Origin: JBOHDX01 sp050700835
GTDB lineage: Bacteria; Actinomycetota; Actinomycetes; Propionibacteriales; Nocardioidaceae
DNA length: 63,543 nucleotides
Assembly (NCBI GenBank): GCA_050700835.1
Contig: JBOHDX010000006.1
Coordinates: forward strand, 1 to 63,543
Reading direction: 5' to 3'
Below the pieces are notes generated by a model. It made no database searches and was not told where the DNA came from. It saw nothing but the letters and a program-made list of their open reading frames with translations. Both the position numbers and the translations under genes were made by a program. Positions 30,605 through 38,653 of the stretch are shown here, piece after piece. Each line of letters starts with the position of its first letter. The first letter of the stretch is position 1.

Positions 30605-31111
30605 TCAGCCCTGCCTGGTCGCGGTGGCCATCACGTCCGACGCGAGGTCCGCGACGAGTCGCTTGATCGTGGTGACGGCCTCGTCCAGCGCGCCGGTGAC
30701 CTCATCCGACAACCCGATACCGTCGGTGACGTCGGCCGGCTGGCACCCCACGACGTACGCGCGCGGCAGCTCGCCACCAAGAGAGCGCACGCTGCCCAGG
30801 ACCGCGACCGGGTCCATGCCGTGCGCGTCGATCTGGCCGGCGCTGAGGTCGTTGGCGTCGACCTCCAACACGGCGATGGTTCCCGGATCGGAGTCGCCGG
30901 GGATCGCGTCGACCAGCAGCAGCACGTCGTAGCCGTCGACGAGGTCGTACGCGAGGTGCATGCCGCGGATGCCGTAGTCAACGACGTGCACGCCGTCCGG
31001 CGGCTGCCATGAACCGCCGTCCTGGCACATCAGCCGGTGGACGGCCTCGGGTCCGAAACCGTCGTCACGGAGGAAGATGTTGCCGACTCCAGCGACCAGG
31101 ATGCGCGTCAT
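30605..31111 (-). CDS. Hydrogenase maturation endopeptidase (HyaD/HupD/HybD family)
   Basis: A 168-residue protease that removes the C-terminal extension of the hydrogenase large subunit after nickel insertion. Seen: GVGNIFLRDDGFGPEAV with the first metal-binding acidic residue, VDAIPGDSDPGT with the second Asp, and the region DAHGMDPV with the His, the three nickel-sensing ligands of the family. ATG 31111 follows in overlap with the DUF6893 stop; GTG 31114 is an alternative. The probable substrate is the HhyL protein encoded upstream, which has residues beyond its DPCxxCxxH motif. Confidence 0.88.
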   Translation of the reverse strand: MTRILVAGVGNIFLRDDGFGPEAVHRLMCQDGGSWQPPDGVHVVDYGIRGMHLAYDLVDGYDVLLLVDAIPGDSDPGTIAVLEVDANDLSAGQIDAHGMDPVAVLGSVRSLGGELPRAYVVGCQPADVTDGIGLSDEVTGALDEAVTTIKRLVADLASDVMATATRQG

Positions 31112-31230
31112 CACATGTTGCGCATGTCGAGGTATCTGCGGATGTCGGGCAATGACTTGATGCCGACCAAGACACCGGCCACGACACCGACCAGCAGCAC
31201 CAGCGTGGTGGCTCTACCGAGGGTTCTCAT
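31111..31230 (-). CDS. DUF6893-like small membrane protein (39 aa)
   Basis: A tiny protein, MRTLGRATTLVLLVGVVAG onward: a basic N terminus, one membrane helix (about residues 8-24) and a basic/acidic tail IKSLPDIRRYLDMRNM. It overlaps the upstream gene by 4 nt and abuts the protease start. Small proteins of this kind (DUF6893) recur in actinobacterial hydrogenase operons. The role is unknown; a membrane anchor for one of the soluble hydrogenase-associated proteins is possible. It is short, but its position inside tight overlaps makes it credible. Confidence 0.75.
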   Translation of the reverse strand: MRTLGRATTLVLLVGVVAGVLVGIKSLPDIRRYLDMRNM

Positions 31231-32609
31231 GACGTTCGCTCCTCTCCTGTTGGTTGCGTGGCGACTCCTACCAGCGGCTCGACCTCGTCGGGGGCGAAGT
31301 AGAGATAACGGCCGTACCAGTCGTGTAGCTCGGCGGCCGGGTCGTCGACCAGCACGACGGCGACGTGGGTGTTGCCGTCGACGTCGCTGTGCACGGAGGT
31401 GACCCGAGCCACCTGGTCGGCGAAGAACAGGTCCTGGGCATCGGCCCGGCGCCCCGGGTGGAGGCGGACCATGCTCCCCTTCGCGACGGCGACGCCGTTG
31501 ACGAGCACCGTGTCGGACTCCGGGTGGACGCTGGCGTCTGACTCCGGGTCCCACCAGGGGACGCCGGTGGCGGTGTCGGTGTCGGTGTCGATGGAGGCGT
31601 CGGTGGAGGTGTCGGTGTGCCCGGCGCGCAGGACGCCGTGCATCTGCTGCAGCTGTTCGGGAGTCAGGCCGTCGCAGCGGTCGATGATCTCGGCGGCTCG
31701 CGGGTCGGTGGCCCGGGCCTCGGCCTTCTCCGCCTCGGTCATCGTCATCACCCGCAGGGTGAGGATCTCGTCGATCTCGGTCGCGTCGAACAGGTTGCCG
31801 GCGCTCTGCTCGGCGATCTCAGGGTGGTCGTAGACGATGATCGGTGAGCCGAGCAGCACGCTGGTGTCACCCGGCGGTCCGGCCAGCACCGGCCAGCACC
31901 GGTGCTGTCGGCAGCTGTCCACCACCTCCTGAGCCTGCGGCGGCGGGTCCAGCAGCGAGACGAACTCGGCACCCTCGGTCACCAGCAACAGGTGTGCTCC
32001 GAGGAACGAGCCCCGGACGGCCTCCTGCGGGGTGACCGCGGCGATCGCGGTGGTGTTCTCGACGTCGACGCGAAGCCGCAGGAACCCGTCGCACGGCTCT
32101 GCGTGCAGGCGTACCGTCCCGCTCAGCGGCCAGCGGCGGCGGACGAGCCGGCCGGCAACCTGTCCGCGTGAGTCCCGCAGGTTCTCGGTCTCGGTTGCGC
32201 CGGGTACGGCCACGGCGTACGCCTGTGTGGCGGAGTCGTGAGCCAACGCGATGGGTCCGAAGGTGAGCTCGCACTCGACCGCCTCGTCCCACGAGATCCA
32301 GCTCTCGGTACCGATGCTTAGTTGTGGCACCGGGGTGAACCCGCCGGCGACCGCCCGCTCGGTCGAGCGCTGCTGCAGATGCAGGAACCTCAGGTGCACG
32401 GTGAGCTCCGGAGCGGGTCCGGGCTGCAGCACGCACTCGATGGACATGCCAGCCTCTTCACCGACACCAGCCTCGGCGGCCCCGGGCGGGCCCACCACGC
32501 CGAACTGCCAGCGGGTCTGGTTCTTCTGCGAGGTAGCGCGGTAGGGGTAGAGCAGGTAACCCTCGTACAACACCGCATCGGCGACGGCCCGTGCGTTCTG
32601 GAGGCTCAC
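31227..32609 (-). CDS. Hydrogenase-cluster conserved protein of unknown function (460 aa)
   Basis: GTG 32609 overlaps the DUF6084 stop. The N terminus, ADAVLYEGYLLYPYRATSQK, then RWQFGVVGPP, followed by several beta-rich segments (residues 60-290), a helical part AEIIDRCDGLTPEQLQQMHG, an acidic Asp/Thr run at about 365-380 coming from repeated GTGTCG-like DNA, and a C-terminal region VRLHPGRRADAQDLFFADQV, then VHVAVVLVDDP and WYGRYLYFAPDEVEPL. The last part looks like a small beta-barrel (KOW/SH3-like). I know this protein only from similar hydrogenase operons. No catalytic residues are recognised. Confidence 0.75.
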   Translation of the reverse strand: MSLQNARAVADAVLYEGYLLYPYRATSQKNQTRWQFGVVGPPGAAEAGVGEEAGMSIECVLQPGPAPELTVHLRFLHLQQRSTERAVAGGFTPVPQLSIGTESWISWDEAVECELTFGPIALAHDSATQAYAVAVPGATETENLRDSRGQVAGRLVRRRWPLSGTVRLHAEPCDGFLRLRVDVENTTAIAAVTPQEAVRGSFLGAHLLLVTEGAEFVSLLDPPPQAQEVVDSCRQHRCWPVLAGPPGDTSVLLGSPIIVYDHPEIAEQSAGNLFDATEIDEILTLRVMTMTEAEKAEARATDPRAAEIIDRCDGLTPEQLQQMHGVLRAGHTDTSTDASIDTDTDTATGVPWWDPESDASVHPESDTVLVNGVAVAKGSMVRLHPGRRADAQDLFFADQVARVTSVHSDVDGNTHVAVVLVDDPAAELHDWYGRYLYFAPDEVEPLVGVATQPTGEERTS

Positions 32610-33247
32610 GGTACGACCTCCCCGGTGTGCGACAGCAGTGAGTCGACGACCGAGTCCCACGTGGTCAAGCCGTGTGCCGCCTTGTAGCTGGCCAGCTCGG
32701 CGAGCGTGTCGCGATGCAGCCGCATCCATCCGGTGCCGGGGAAGAACAGGTGCATCGTGTCGCGCCACACCGCCACCGGCATCCGGCACGTCGCTTCGAG
32801 GCTCCACGGCACCTGCTCGACGCCGAAGCCGTTCAGCCCGCGGGTGAACACGGTGCCAGAGAACAGGAAGACCAGCGGGATCTCCCCGTCGCGCAACGCG
32901 TGCAGGTACCTCGAGGCGGTGACCTCGAAGTCGAACGTGACCGGCATCGGCAGGTCGACCTCGGTGCTGTCGGTGAAGCCCTGCACCAAGGTGTTGCAGT
33001 GCAGCCAGACGAACGGCTTCAGGGTGGTGGCCCACCGGTCCTTGGTGCCGAACTGGTCCCCGAGGCGCTCGGCTTCGCCGTCGTCGTAGCTGCGGCGCTG
33101 CGGCTCGATCCGGACCTGGCAACGCAGCGCGATCGCGTGCACCTGCGAACCGCTCGACTCGTCGACCCGCAGCCGAGCCGTGAGCTCGGGCGCGGCGGCG
33201 AAGCGAGCGGCGGCGACGTCGAGGACCGTGACGGCGAGATCGGTCAT
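32606..33247 (-). CDS. DUF6084 family hydrogenase-associated protein
   Basis: A 213-residue soluble protein with ATG 33247 overlapping the DUF5947 stop. Seen: an N-terminal beta segment DLAVTVLDVAAARFAAAPEL, a conserved VHAIALRCQVRIEPQRR, then FGTKDRWATTLKPFVWLH and a beta-sandwich-like second half with FDFEVTASRYLHALRDGE and LVFLFSGTVF. DUF6084 proteins accompany group 1h hydrogenases in actinobacteria. Function unknown. The overlap on both sides implies translational coupling with its neighbours. Confidence 0.75.
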   Translation of the reverse strand: MTDLAVTVLDVAAARFAAAPELTARLRVDESSGSQVHAIALRCQVRIEPQRRSYDDGEAERLGDQFGTKDRWATTLKPFVWLHCNTLVQGFTDSTEVDLPMPVTFDFEVTASRYLHALRDGEIPLVFLFSGTVFTRGLNGFGVEQVPWSLEATCRMPVAVWRDTMHLFFPGTGWMRLHRDTLAELASYKAAHGLTTWDSVVDSLLSHTGEVVP

Positions 33248-33918
33248 CGTGGGCCGTCCCGCCCGGGCGGCTCGGGCGCCGGCCGGCAGCGCTTGTCAAC
33301 CCGGTCGAAGAAGTCGGCGATCGCCCGCTTGGCATCCTGACCTCCGTCGAAGCCGCGCCACACCGTACGAAGGCGGCCGGCGAGCTCGTAGCAGGAGTCG
33401 ATCGGCACGAGGAAGCCGCGCGGCTCGGCCTGGTCCTGCCCGGCTGCTCGCACGAGCACGGCCTCGACGTCGGGTTCGAGCAGCTCGAGCTGGGGGTTGG
33501 CGGACCGCAGCGAGTCCCAGGCGTCCAGCGGCAGCTCTGACTCGGTTACCCCGGCGGGCCCTGGATAGAACGCGACCGTCTTCCCCAGCACCGAGCTGAA
33601 GAAGAAGAACGCGAGTCCGACCGGGATCTGAAGCGCGTCCCATCTCGCGGCGTCGAACGTCATCGTCGGAAAGGACAGGAAACGGTCGGGGACGGCGCGA
33701 TAGCGAAGGTGCGCGTCGCTGGCCGTGAACAGCAGGTAGCAGCCCCGGCAGGCACACATCAGGGCACGACTCTGCAGGTCGACGATGTGCTGGTGGGTGC
33801 CGGCGATCGGCTCCGCGCACATGTCGCATCGCTCGACGTTGGGGTCGGGCAGGGGCCGGGAGCGGATCGAGCGCAGCACCGACAACGAGCCGGCGCTGTT
33901 GCCTCCCGACGTGCTCAT
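33244..33918 (-). CDS. DUF5947 family hydrogenase-associated protein
   Basis: A 224-residue protein with an N-terminal cysteine-rich part: RCDMCAEPIAGTHQHIVD, then LMCACRGCYLLF, giving at least five Cys and two His that could hold Fe-S or Zn. The rest (FLSFPTMTFDAARWDALQIP, LAFFFFSSVLGKTVAFYPG) is a mixed beta fold with a hydrophobic AFFFFSS patch that is too short for a membrane helix. DUF5947 is known from hydrogenase loci only; an electron-transfer or assembly role is inferred. The start overlaps the NifU/Rieske-like stop by one base. Confidence 0.77.
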   Translation of the reverse strand: MSTSGGNSAGSLSVLRSIRSRPLPDPNVERCDMCAEPIAGTHQHIVDLQSRALMCACRGCYLLFTASDAHLRYRAVPDRFLSFPTMTFDAARWDALQIPVGLAFFFFSSVLGKTVAFYPGPAGVTESELPLDAWDSLRSANPQLELLEPDVEAVLVRAAGQDQAEPRGFLVPIDSCYELAGRLRTVWRGFDGGQDAKRAIADFFDRVDKRCRPAPEPPGRDGPR

Positions 33919-34853
33919 CAGGCGGAGGACCCGACGGTCACGGCCACCGTGGGCACGCCGTCGCGGTGGACGAGTGGCAGTGGCTGCAGGTGCGAGTCGT
34001 TGCCGTCAAGGCCGGCCCCGGCCCGGCGGGCGTCGAAGTGGGCACCGCACTGCGGGCAGGTCAGCACCACGGTCTTGTCGGCACTGCCCAACTGGCGTTG
34101 CAATGTCGCCCCCGCCAAGCCCTGGTGACAGCTCGCGCACACGTCGCCGTAGACGTAGAGGTCATGGCCGACCCGACACGCCACGACGGACTGCCCACCG
34201 ACGAGGAAGCCCGCGATCTCACCGTCCACCAGGCTCTCCAGCTCCGGCACCCCCAACCAGGTTGCGTCGTCGGGCGGTGCCTGGCCGAGGCGCGCCCGAA
34301 GGGAGTCGACGGAGATCAGCGACGTGGATCCGCCGCCAGGCACGGGATCGGCGGACTCCACCTCCAGCGAGACGACCTCGGGCGCGGCCGCCATGATGGC
34401 GTCCTCCACCGCCAGCTCCAGGGTCGCCGCCGACGAGGCGCAGCCGTCGCAGCTGCCGAGCAGCCGCAGCGTGACCACGCGGTCCTCGCTGACGTCGAGC
34501 AGCTCGACGTCGCCGCCGTGCGAGCCGAGGTAGGGACGCACGCTGTCCAGGGCAGCCTCGACCCTCGTGCGTACGTCGTGCGGATGCAGGCCGTGGATGA
34601 GCAGCAGGCTGGCGATCAGCTCGTCTCCGACGATCGCCTTCTGCAGGGTGTCGTCGAGCCGTCCGCTCGCGTCGAGGATGTCCAGCAGCCGGCGCAGACC
34701 TGAGCCGTACAAGTCGCTCAGCAGTCGCACCAGGGACTCCGCGCGTTCACGGGCCATCGCGCCACCGGCCGAGCTGGCGTCGATCAGGGCCTCGATCTGT
34801 TCGCCCGCGGCTCGCCAGTCCTGGCCTTCGCGGGCATCGTCGGCCGGCTCCAT
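33918..34853 (-). CDS. NifU-like / Rieske-like Fe-S protein of the hydrogenase cluster
   Basis: A 311-residue protein. Residues 1-100 are helical. A NifU C-terminal-type domain follows (about 105-180: YLGSHGGDVELLDVSEDR, then LLGSCDGCASSAATLE with the CxxC scaffold). Then comes a linker, and a Rieske-like fold (about 210-305: DVCASCHQGLAG, LTCPQCGAHFDARRAG). In a true Rieske centre the ligands are Cys-x-His and Cys-x-x-His. Here the motifs read CxxC and CxxC, so a rubredoxin-like or mixed site is more likely. It could accept electrons from the hydrogenase or supply clusters (inference). It lies 4 nt behind hhyL. Confidence 0.82.
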   Translation of the reverse strand: MEPADDAREGQDWRAAGEQIEALIDASSAGGAMARERAESLVRLLSDLYGSGLRRLLDILDASGRLDDTLQKAIVGDELIASLLLIHGLHPHDVRTRVEAALDSVRPYLGSHGGDVELLDVSEDRVVTLRLLGSCDGCASSAATLELAVEDAIMAAAPEVVSLEVESADPVPGGGSTSLISVDSLRARLGQAPPDDATWLGVPELESLVDGEIAGFLVGGQSVVACRVGHDLYVYGDVCASCHQGLAGATLQRQLGSADKTVVLTCPQCGAHFDARRAGAGLDGNDSHLQPLPLVHRDGVPTVAVTVGSSA

Positions 34854-34857
34854 CCGG

Positions 34858-36654
34858 CTAGTCCCCAGTGACCGACTGCGTGGGGGAGTGCAGGAGATCC
34901 AGCTTCTTGCCGCCGCCGAGGTACATGTGCACCCCGCAAGGCAGGCACGGGTCGAAGCTGCGTACCGTACGCATGATGTCGATGCCCTTGAAGTGTTCCC
35001 GGTCGTTCTCCTCGAAGATCGGCTGACCCTGGACGGCGTCCTCGTAGGGGCCTGGGGTGCCGTAGGAGTCGCGCGGGTTGGCGTTCCACGGGGTGGGCGG
35101 GTAAGGGTGGTAGTTGGCGATCTTGCCGTCGCGGATCACCATGTGGTGCGAGAGGACCCCGCGCACGGCCTCGGTGAAACCGCAGCCGATGCCTTCGTCG
35201 GGGACCTCGAACGACTCCCACGTCTTGGTACGCCCGGCCCGGATCTCCTCCAGCGCCCTCTCGGCGAAGTAGAGCGCGCAGCCCGCGGCGTAGGCCTGGA
35301 AGTAGGTGCGGGCACGGTCGCGCTCGATCGTGTTCGACCCGTGCTGGGGGATCTTCCACTCGAAGCTGACCGGGCCCTTGAGCGCCGTCTTGGGCAGGTT
35401 GATCTGCACGCTCGTGCCGGTCGCCTTCACGTAGCCGCCGACGTCGACCAAGCCGGACAGTGCGGTCGACCACAGCCTGGCCAGCGGTCCGCCGCCGGTG
35501 TCGAGCGCGAGGTGGTCCTTGCCGTCGAACCAGCGCGGCGACATGACCCAGCTGTACTTGTCGTCGAGGTCGCGCTTCTGCGGCTTGGGGTTGGTGTGCT
35601 GGTTCCAGGGATGCCGTGCGTCGATCGGGTTGCCGAGGGGGTCGTTCCGGACGAACATCTCCTGGCCCTCCCAGTCCTCGTAGTAGGACGAGCCGAGCAG
35701 GATCCGGATGCCGAGGTTGATGTCGACGAGGTCGTTGGTGACGAGCTTGCCGTCCACCACCACGCCCGGGGTCACGTACATCGCACGGCCCCACTCGGTC
35801 ATGTCCTTGTAGTTGAAGTTGCAGACGTCCGGGTCCTGGAACGACCCCCAGCAGCCGAGCAGGGTGCGCCGCAGTCCGACCTTCTCGTAGCCTGGGATGG
35901 CCTCGTAGAAGAAGTCGAACAGGTCGTCGTGCATCGGCACGACCTTCTTCATGAACTCCACGTAACGCATCAGCCGGGTGATGTAGTCGGTCATCAGCTG
36001 GATCGTGGCGACCGTGCCGACTCCGCCCGGGTAGAGCGTGGACGGATGGACGTGCCGGCCCTCCATCAAGCAGAACATCTCGCGAGTCGACCGGCTCACC
36101 TGCAGCGCCTCGCGATAGAACTCGCCGGTGAACGGGTTGAGCGAGCGCATGATGTCGCCGACGGTCTTGTAGCCGTGATCCCCTGCGTGCGGTGCCTCGG
36201 TCCGGTTGGCCTGCTCCAGGACGCCCGGGTTGGTCTCCGACACCATCCGCTCGCAGAAGTCCACGCCGACCAGGTTCTCCTGGAAGATGTTGTGGTCGAA
36301 CATGTACTCCGCGGCCTCACCGAGGTTGACGATCCACTCCCCGAGGTGCGGCGGCTTCACGCCGTACGCCATGTTCTGCGTGTAGCAGGAGCACGTCGCG
36401 TGGTTGTCGCCGCAGATGCCGCAGATGCGGCTGGTGATGAAGTGCGCGTCTCGCGGGTCCTTGCCCTTCATGAAGATGGAGTAGCCGCGGAAGATCGAGG
36501 ACGTGCTGTGGCACTCCACGACCTCGCGCTGCTTGAAGTCGATCTTGGTATAGATCCCGAGACTGCCCACGATCCGGGTGATCGGATCCCAGGCCATCTC
36601 GACGAGGCCGTCGGACCCGGTGGACTTCGTGGGCTTGGTGGTGGTGGCTGTCAT
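34858..36654 (-). CDS. hhyL: [NiFe] hydrogenase large subunit, group 1h type
   Basis: A 598-residue catalytic subunit that oxidises H2 at a Ni-Fe(CN)2CO site. The L1 motif is SRICGICGDNHATCS (about residue 74) and L2 is DPCLPCGVHMYL near the C terminus, providing the four metal-binding Cys. A C-terminal extension follows His, as expected for cleavage by the maturation protease. Overall wording, including FQENLVGVDFCERMVSETNP and LGCWGSFQDPDVCNFNYKD, matches the high-affinity actinobacterial group 1h enzymes (Hhy of Streptomyces and Mycobacterium). They scavenge atmospheric H2 during starvation; that role is inferred from family. It starts 25 nt after hhyS. Confidence 0.93.
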   Translation of the reverse strand: MTATTTKPTKSTGSDGLVEMAWDPITRIVGSLGIYTKIDFKQREVVECHSTSSIFRGYSIFMKGKDPRDAHFITSRICGICGDNHATCSCYTQNMAYGVKPPHLGEWIVNLGEAAEYMFDHNIFQENLVGVDFCERMVSETNPGVLEQANRTEAPHAGDHGYKTVGDIMRSLNPFTGEFYREALQVSRSTREMFCLMEGRHVHPSTLYPGGVGTVATIQLMTDYITRLMRYVEFMKKVVPMHDDLFDFFYEAIPGYEKVGLRRTLLGCWGSFQDPDVCNFNYKDMTEWGRAMYVTPGVVVDGKLVTNDLVDINLGIRILLGSSYYEDWEGQEMFVRNDPLGNPIDARHPWNQHTNPKPQKRDLDDKYSWVMSPRWFDGKDHLALDTGGGPLARLWSTALSGLVDVGGYVKATGTSVQINLPKTALKGPVSFEWKIPQHGSNTIERDRARTYFQAYAAGCALYFAERALEEIRAGRTKTWESFEVPDEGIGCGFTEAVRGVLSHHMVIRDGKIANYHPYPPTPWNANPRDSYGTPGPYEDAVQGQPIFEENDREHFKGIDIMRTVRSFDPCLPCGVHMYLGGGKKLDLLHSPTQSVTGD

Positions 36655-36679
36655 CCCTGGTCCTCTCGGAGTGCGGCGT

Positions 36680-37735
36680 TCACCATGTGCGCTTAGCGCC
36701 CGTGGTCAGCTGGGATCCGGAGTGACGCCACTTCGGTTCCTTGTCGAGTGTGTTGCCGGTGATACTTCGCAGCTTGCGGATCGTCGTGCCGTAGACGGTC
36801 GACGCGGTCGTCGAGAGCTTGCCTCCGGGCGGCTCGTCCATGAACGGCATGAACTTGTCGGGGAAGCCGGGCATCGTGCAGCCGATGCAGATGCCGCCGA
36901 CGTTCGGACAGCCGCCGACGCCGTTCATCCAGCCCCGCTTGGGCACGTTGCACTTCACCACCGGTCCCCAGCAGCCGAGCTTGACGATGCACTTCTGCGA
37001 GCCGTACTCGGTGGCGAAGTCGCCCTGCTCGTAGTAGCCGGCCCGGTCGCAGCCCTCGTGCACGGTGTTGCCGAACAGCCAGGTCGGGCGCAACGCCTCG
37101 TCCAGCGGGATCATCGGCGCCTGCTCGGTCGCCATGTAGAGCAGGTACGTCAGGGTCTCCGACAGGTTGTCGGGCTGGATCGGGCAGCCGGGCACACAGA
37201 CGATCGGGATCCCCGCCTTCGACTTCCACTTCCACCCGAGGTAGTCGGGCACGCCCATCGCCCCGGTGGGGTTGCCGGCCATGGCGTGGATACCGCCGTA
37301 GGTCGCGCAGGTGCCGACAGCCACGATTGCCGTGGCCTTGGGAGCGAGCCGGTCGAGCCACTCACTGGTCGTGATCGGCTGGCCGGTGGCGGGGTCGTTG
37401 CCGAAGCCGCACCAGTAGCCCTCGGTCTTGAGCTTCTCGTTGGGGATCGACCCCTCAACGACCAGCACGAACGGCTCGAGCTCTCCACGGTCGGCCTTCC
37501 TGAACCACTCCAGAAAGTCGTCGGCGCCACCCTCGGGCCCGCACTCGAAGTCGATCAGGGGCCAATGGACCGCGATCTTGGGCAGTCCGGGCAGAGCCCC
37601 CAGCGCGATCTCCTCGATGCTGGGCTGGGTGGCCGCGGTGAGGGCGACGGAGTCGCCGTCGCAACTGAGCCCGGCATTGATCCAGAGCACGTGGATGAGG
37701 GTCTCTTCTGCCTTCGTGGCCGCGGCTGTGGGCAT
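36680..37735 (-). CDS. hhyS: [NiFe] hydrogenase small subunit, group 1h type
   Basis: A 351-residue Fe-S subunit passing electrons from the active site. ATG 37735 (MPTAAATKAEETLIHVLWIN) is chosen, since this matches the N terminus of relatives; ATG 37825 would add 30 poorly conserved residues. No Tat signal is visible. The first proximal-cluster motif is GLSCDGDS, where Asp stands in place of the canonical second Cys, as in O2-insensitive actinobacterial hydrogenases. Further cluster motifs are VGTCATYGG, VPGCPIQPDN, HEGCDRAGYYEQG, KLGCWGPVVKCN and GGCPNVGGICIGCTMPGFPD. It is the partner of HhyL. Upstream is hypB. Confidence 0.92.
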   Translation of the reverse strand: MPTAAATKAEETLIHVLWINAGLSCDGDSVALTAATQPSIEEIALGALPGLPKIAVHWPLIDFECGPEGGADDFLEWFRKADRGELEPFVLVVEGSIPNEKLKTEGYWCGFGNDPATGQPITTSEWLDRLAPKATAIVAVGTCATYGGIHAMAGNPTGAMGVPDYLGWKWKSKAGIPIVCVPGCPIQPDNLSETLTYLLYMATEQAPMIPLDEALRPTWLFGNTVHEGCDRAGYYEQGDFATEYGSQKCIVKLGCWGPVVKCNVPKRGWMNGVGGCPNVGGICIGCTMPGFPDKFMPFMDEPPGGKLSTTASTVYGTTIRKLRSITGNTLDKEPKWRHSGSQLTTGAKRTW

Positions 37736-37847
37736 TTGCGCCACACTTCCCGGGACCGGGACCGGGACCCAGTCCCTGTCGTCATCGGAGCCGGCCGTCG
37801 GCCCGATCAACACCTCTTTGCACATTAGCCCCGGATGGCGAGTCCGG

Positions 37848-38651
37848 CTACTGCTCGATTCGGCCGTCTCCTGCCATGACCTGCGCTGTCAACCAGTCGT
37901 ACCAAGCTGGGAGCCCGTGGGTCGTGCGCGCGCTCATCGTCAGGACGGCGGCGCGCGGGTTGACGGATCGCAGGTTCTGCTCGAACTGCGGCATGTCGAA
38001 GTCGAGGTGAGGGAGGAGGTCGAGCTTGTTGACGAGCACGATCTCCGCGGACCGGAACATCACGGGGTACTTGAGTGGTTTCTCCTCACCCTCAGTGATC
38101 GCGTAGACCATCACCCGATGATGAGCTCCCACGTCGAACTCGGCCGGGCAGACCAGGTTGCCGACGTTCTCCACGAAGAGCAGGTTCAGGGTGTCCAGGT
38201 CGAGCCGGCGCAGGGCGGATGCGACCATCGGCGCGTCGAGGTGGCACTCGCCGCCGAATCCCTTGCTGGTGTTCAGCAAGGTCACCTGTGCGCCGAAGCC
38301 CGCAAGCCGGTCGGCGTCGATGCTGGTCTCGATGTCGCCTTCGACGATCCCGACTCGGATCTGTCGGGGCAGGTTCGCCAGCGTTTGCCGAAGGATCGCG
38401 GTCTTGCCCGCCCCTGGCGCCGACATCACGTTGATCGCGACGACTCCGGCCGCATCGAGGATCGCTCGGTTCGCCTCGGCGCAGCGGTCGTTCTCGTCGA
38501 AGATCCGCTCGAGGACGTTGACGCGCTCGGGCCCGGTCCGGTAGCCGGACAGATCGCCGTGGTCGCTGGGGGGGTGCTCGTGGTGGGGGTCATCGTGGTG
38601 GGGGTCGTCGTGGTGGGTCGTGCCGTCCGGGTGCCGGTGGAACCTGCCCAT
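37848..38651 (-). CDS. hypB: Hydrogenase nickel-incorporation GTPase HypB
   Basis: A 267-residue GTPase that helps load nickel into the hydrogenase. The N-terminal 35 residues are a His/Asp-rich nickel-binding tail (THHDDPHHDDPHHEHPPSD) coded by short DNA repeats. The G domain follows: P-loop NVMSAPGAGKTAIL, the metal-binding GGECHLDAPM and FVENVGNLVCPAEFD region, and the guanine-specificity motif LVNKLDLLPH. The His tail suggests nickel storage. The gene starts 2 nt after hypA and ends 112 nt before the chosen hhyS start. Confidence 0.93.
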   Translation of the reverse strand: MGRFHRHPDGTTHHDDPHHDDPHHEHPPSDHGDLSGYRTGPERVNVLERIFDENDRCAEANRAILDAAGVVAINVMSAPGAGKTAILRQTLANLPRQIRVGIVEGDIETSIDADRLAGFGAQVTLLNTSKGFGGECHLDAPMVASALRRLDLDTLNLLFVENVGNLVCPAEFDVGAHHRVMVYAITEGEEKPLKYPVMFRSAEIVLVNKLDLLPHLDFDMPQFEQNLRSVNPRAAVLTMSARTTHGLPAWYDWLTAQVMAGDGRIEQ

Positions 38652-38653
38652 GC

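Noticed and set aside
32232..33335. Longer minus-strand frame preceding the 460-residue hydrogenase-cluster protein
   Set aside because: The part upstream of GTG 32609 runs out of frame over DUF6084 and is Arg-rich without homology. The GTG overlaps the DUF6084 stop as elsewhere in the unit.
34567..36696. 709-codon plus-strand open frame over hhyL and the NifU-like gene
   Set aside because: Antisense shadow of well-conserved genes; no motif.
37735..37825. Tat signal peptide on the hydrogenase small subunit in an extended N terminus
   Set aside because: The extra 30 residues have no RRxFxK motif or hydrophobic stretch, so a cytoplasmic-side enzyme with the shorter start is preferred.
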